A stretch of DNA of 64,000 bases from Mesaphorura yosii (Eukaryota > Arthropoda > Collembola > Poduromorpha > Tullbergiidae). The position numbers were made by a program, and so were the translations under genes. Shown here piece by piece: positions 61,201-64,000 of this stretch. Positions within the stretch are counted from its first letter, which is position 1, and every line of letters begins with the position of its first letter. The notes under the pieces were generated by a model. The model searched no databases, was not told the DNA's origin, and saw only the letters and a program-made list of their open reading frames with translations. Where the stretch lies: positions 62,001-126,000 of the forward strand of contig WIXG01000014.1 in the NCBI GenBank assembly GCA_009869945.1. Reading direction: 5' to 3'.

Positions 61201-64000
61201 ACGAAACACCGAATTTATGGCGACAAGTCTGCTCGCACTATTTTCTGCGCTGTCAACCCAGCCAGCCAGCCCTGTCGCTGGGCAGGCCAGCTTTTGATGA
61301 TGACTAATCTGCAAAGGAAATAATTTGTAAAGTCTGCTCAAGTGCGTCAACTTTGAACACGAACGTGACACGCTTCGAGAAAAGGAAATGTTGGAGTGCG
61401 TTCTTTGCAATGAGATGAATACCCGCCTGGCGTGTCTGAAGTACGCATGTAAGGGGGGCGATTAAAATGTAAATCAAAGCTTAGGAATAAATTGGAATCC
61501 AGATTTGATGAGGGTGTGAAGATTTCCACACTTGAATTCACTCCGGCTGCTATCCAAATCAATGCGGATGAAAATGGAATATTATTTTCATGGCCCGAAT
61601 TTGTACTTGACGAGATTAAAATGCACAGGAATCGCTTTGATTCTTCTCGTGGAATGAAAATAAGAACGGAAACGGCCGCTTGCAAATTACATATCGGAAT
61701 GCGGCTAATTCGAAGCCCAATGAATCAAGATAGCTAGACAACGGACTTGCATTATGACATTAATCACGAGGAGGGTTGGTGACACGTGGCTGGCGAGTGA
61801 GTGGTCTCTTTGTGGTCTTGGCATACCAATTTGAAGAATTGAATTAAAATTATGATTAATTTTTCTCCTTGCCGCGTCTTGACAGAATCTGTGAAAGATT
61901 AATAAGAATATTGCAATCGCATTCAATTACTTTTCGTATCAATTATGACACTTTTTGTTAAGCAAACGCCACAACTTCCAAAAAGCGAAAGAAGTTTTCA
62001 TCAGCGGCCTTGTCTAGTTTTTGACTGTGTAATTACTCTTCCACATCACATTTGCACACCAGCGATGCAATACAAGAACAAAATGAAGCAAATCGGAAGA
62101 CTGAAACCGTACACGCCGTTTTTCCATTTGCATGAAAGTGTGATTTTTGCAAAGAAATTTTGCAGGAAACTCATTACACGGTGCAGTCTTATATTTTCTC
62201 CACGCTGCGCTGAGCTGAGCTGTGTCATTCTCTCTAAACATTTTCAATTGAATTTATCATTTAACAGAACGAGAACCCAGTGGGCTTATTAGAATCATAC
62301 ACACTTGTAATGCTTTACGGTTTTGTTGATCATGGGTGGTATCAAATCAACAGCATACAAAATGAATTATTTTATTTCATGCTAAGATATGCCAAGAGAG
62401 TTGGGCTATTGAGTTGTGTGGCAATACCTTCCTCTTTGCTAATCTAATCTTCATATTTTAATATTGTAATTTCTGTTGATGTGCACCAGAGTGACGAGCT
62501 GAGATGTCGAGTTGTGAAAAAAACAAGTTATAATGGCATGACCAGCAGAGCATGGCTAAATACGAGTTTTGCTATGAAATAATTCAGAATTTAATTTCTA
62601 TTCTTCCATGCATTTTAAGTGAGGGAAATGAGCGTGCAGCGCACTGAACACGGACATGCACTTGCTCAGGCTTGCAAAGATTTATCAGTTGCAGTAGGAA
62701 ATGAGATGGAATAAAAATCACTTATTACTGACTAACCTAGACTTAAGTTGGTTCACACTGTATTTGCGTGTTAACCTGCTCGTATTTGGAGATTATTTTC
62801 ATTTGTAGCGTCCAAGTATGGTGTGAACCAAAACACCAAAACTGGGCGACATGGCTTGCCTTTCATCACACTGTAAGTATTGTGCATACATTCACGCGAA
62901 AGAAATGAGATTTATTAGCAAGGCGAATTCAATTCTGATTCTTGGACGTACATCGCACAAAATTCCTCTTGTTGCTTCCTTTAAATAATCGAAGCTCCCG
63001 AAATAAGTTATATTCTTGAGGAATTTCACCGTTTGACTTCTGCAAAACTGCAATGCAATGCGTCAGCTCAGGCTGAAGTGCAAATGTGGGGCCATGACCA
63101 TACGGACATCAGATTCATTTTTTATAATATGTAGAGCCTGAAATGAGGGTAACGTAATGTTGACTTTATCAGCGCAATGAATCAAATTAAGAAATGAAAC
63201 ACTAAGCCAAATTTGGGAGTGCCGAGCAAATATTAATCACCGCATCCATTTGTAATCAAGTTCAAGCGATCACTGGGCTCGTGATACAGACCTTAATGAG
63301 TGCTTAGACTAATTTATACGAACATTGGCATGAATTTGTGAACCTTGAAATTAAATGGGAAGAACGTTCGAGTTAATTTAATTTGCATCAGCAGTCAATC
63401 TCCGAGATTAGCTTGAGAAACGCAAACAGATTCTCATCACGTCGAACAATTATCATCCGTTAATCTCCTCTCAAGCAAAGTAATCTTAATCAGATCATGA
63501 TTTACTCGAAATGGGCCGATTTCAATTACGACTCACATTCATCTAAAACGGAGCAAAAGGTTGTGAAAACGGTTCTACGTTATGCGAAGAAAATTCACCA
63601 AAATTTGATGTCTACATTTTTCATCGCCTCTGTTCTCAGATTCTATGCAATTTGGATGAGATGCATTGAGTTTGCATTGCTCTAATAGGGCACGCTGTTC
63701 CGGTCGCCTTTCTGATTTGTGCTGTCAAACAAGCCTCACAATAGTCAATCAATGAACAGTTAAAGCCAATTATCGGAGTCGCACAACCAACTGCTTTGTA
63801 TTTTCGAAAACTGCATATTTTGAACGCATGAACTGAACTTGATAAATATGAAGACAATGATTGCGTTGAGATGTAACAAAAAATGATCTGATTTAAGCAC
63901 GTCCCGCGAAGAGAAGAGAGAGTTGCCTGTGCTGCTGTCTCGTTGTTTGCAGCGTAACAGATTTGTGCACGACGAAAATCGTGGAAATATTTTTCGTCAC
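55262..64000. other. about 8.7 kb gene-poor region to the window end
   Basis: The first part is presumably the DHCR7 promoter. Open frames such as 56825-57163 (+), 57566-58025 (+), 58888-59190 (-) and 61477-61737 (+) lack ATGs in sensible places, domain resemblance or splice partners. There is a short AT hairpin at 58623-58644. No RNA gene or transposon was identified. Confidence 0.35.
58623..58644. repeat. AT-rich inverted repeat
   Basis: Perfect 8-bp arms (ATATTATA and TATAATAT) around a 6-base loop. It could extrude as a hairpin; in AT-rich DNA this may be chance. Confidence 0.5.

Overview
The window is nuclear DNA of an animal. Its genes are broken by many short GT-AG introns (mostly about 50-230 bp, a few of 1.5-4 kb), poly(A) signals follow several stops, and every gene I recognise belongs to a metazoan family. 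The mix (a mitochondrial-clan P450, a FucTA-type core fucosyltransferase, a divergent peptide-GPCR-like receptor) suggests a small invertebrate, perhaps an arthropod or close relative. The sequence does not fix the phylum. All gene models below were built by hand from reading frame, splice consensus, phase agreement and family resemblance; none has transcript support.

Layout. The first 25 kb is gene-rich: a class A GPCR (416-2401, +), a DCN1-like neddylation factor (2652-3801, -), an N4BP2-type CUE/P-loop kinase/Smr protein (8905-12642, +), a ZCCHC10-like zinc knuckle protein (13701-14433, -), MSL3 (15196-17920, +), a CCDC115/VMA22-like V-ATPase assembly factor (18428-18949, -) and a mitochondrial-clan cytochrome P450 (22892-25283, +). 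From 25 kb on genes are sparse: a core alpha-1,3-fucosyltransferase with long introns (27829-35522, -), a MIC26/MIC27-like inner-membrane protein (40152-41267, +) and 7-dehydrocholesterol reductase (52151-55261, -). About 4.6 kb, 10.9 kb and 8.7 kb in this half hold no gene I can support. I saw no rRNA, tRNA, CRISPR array, clear transposon or virus-derived element.

The genes do not form one pathway. They cover signalling (GPCR), cullin neddylation, chromatin (MSL3), nucleic-acid processing (N4BP2-like, ZCCHC10-like), V-ATPase assembly, sterol/steroid redox chemistry (P450, DHCR7), Golgi N-glycan fucosylation and cristae structure. ZCCHC10 and MSL3 are head to head across 762 bp and may share a promoter region; several other neighbours are tail to tail.

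The most unusual points are an MSL3 with a lysine-rich N-terminal extension built from an internal duplication; a MIC26/27-like protein flanked by cysteine-rich segments; a DCN1-like protein with a membrane-segment-like N-terminus; a P450 with proline in place of the usual I-helix threonine and a stop-free 81-bp intron; and a DHCR7 gene in what may be a sterol-auxotrophic lineage. I found no convincing multi-gene novel system.
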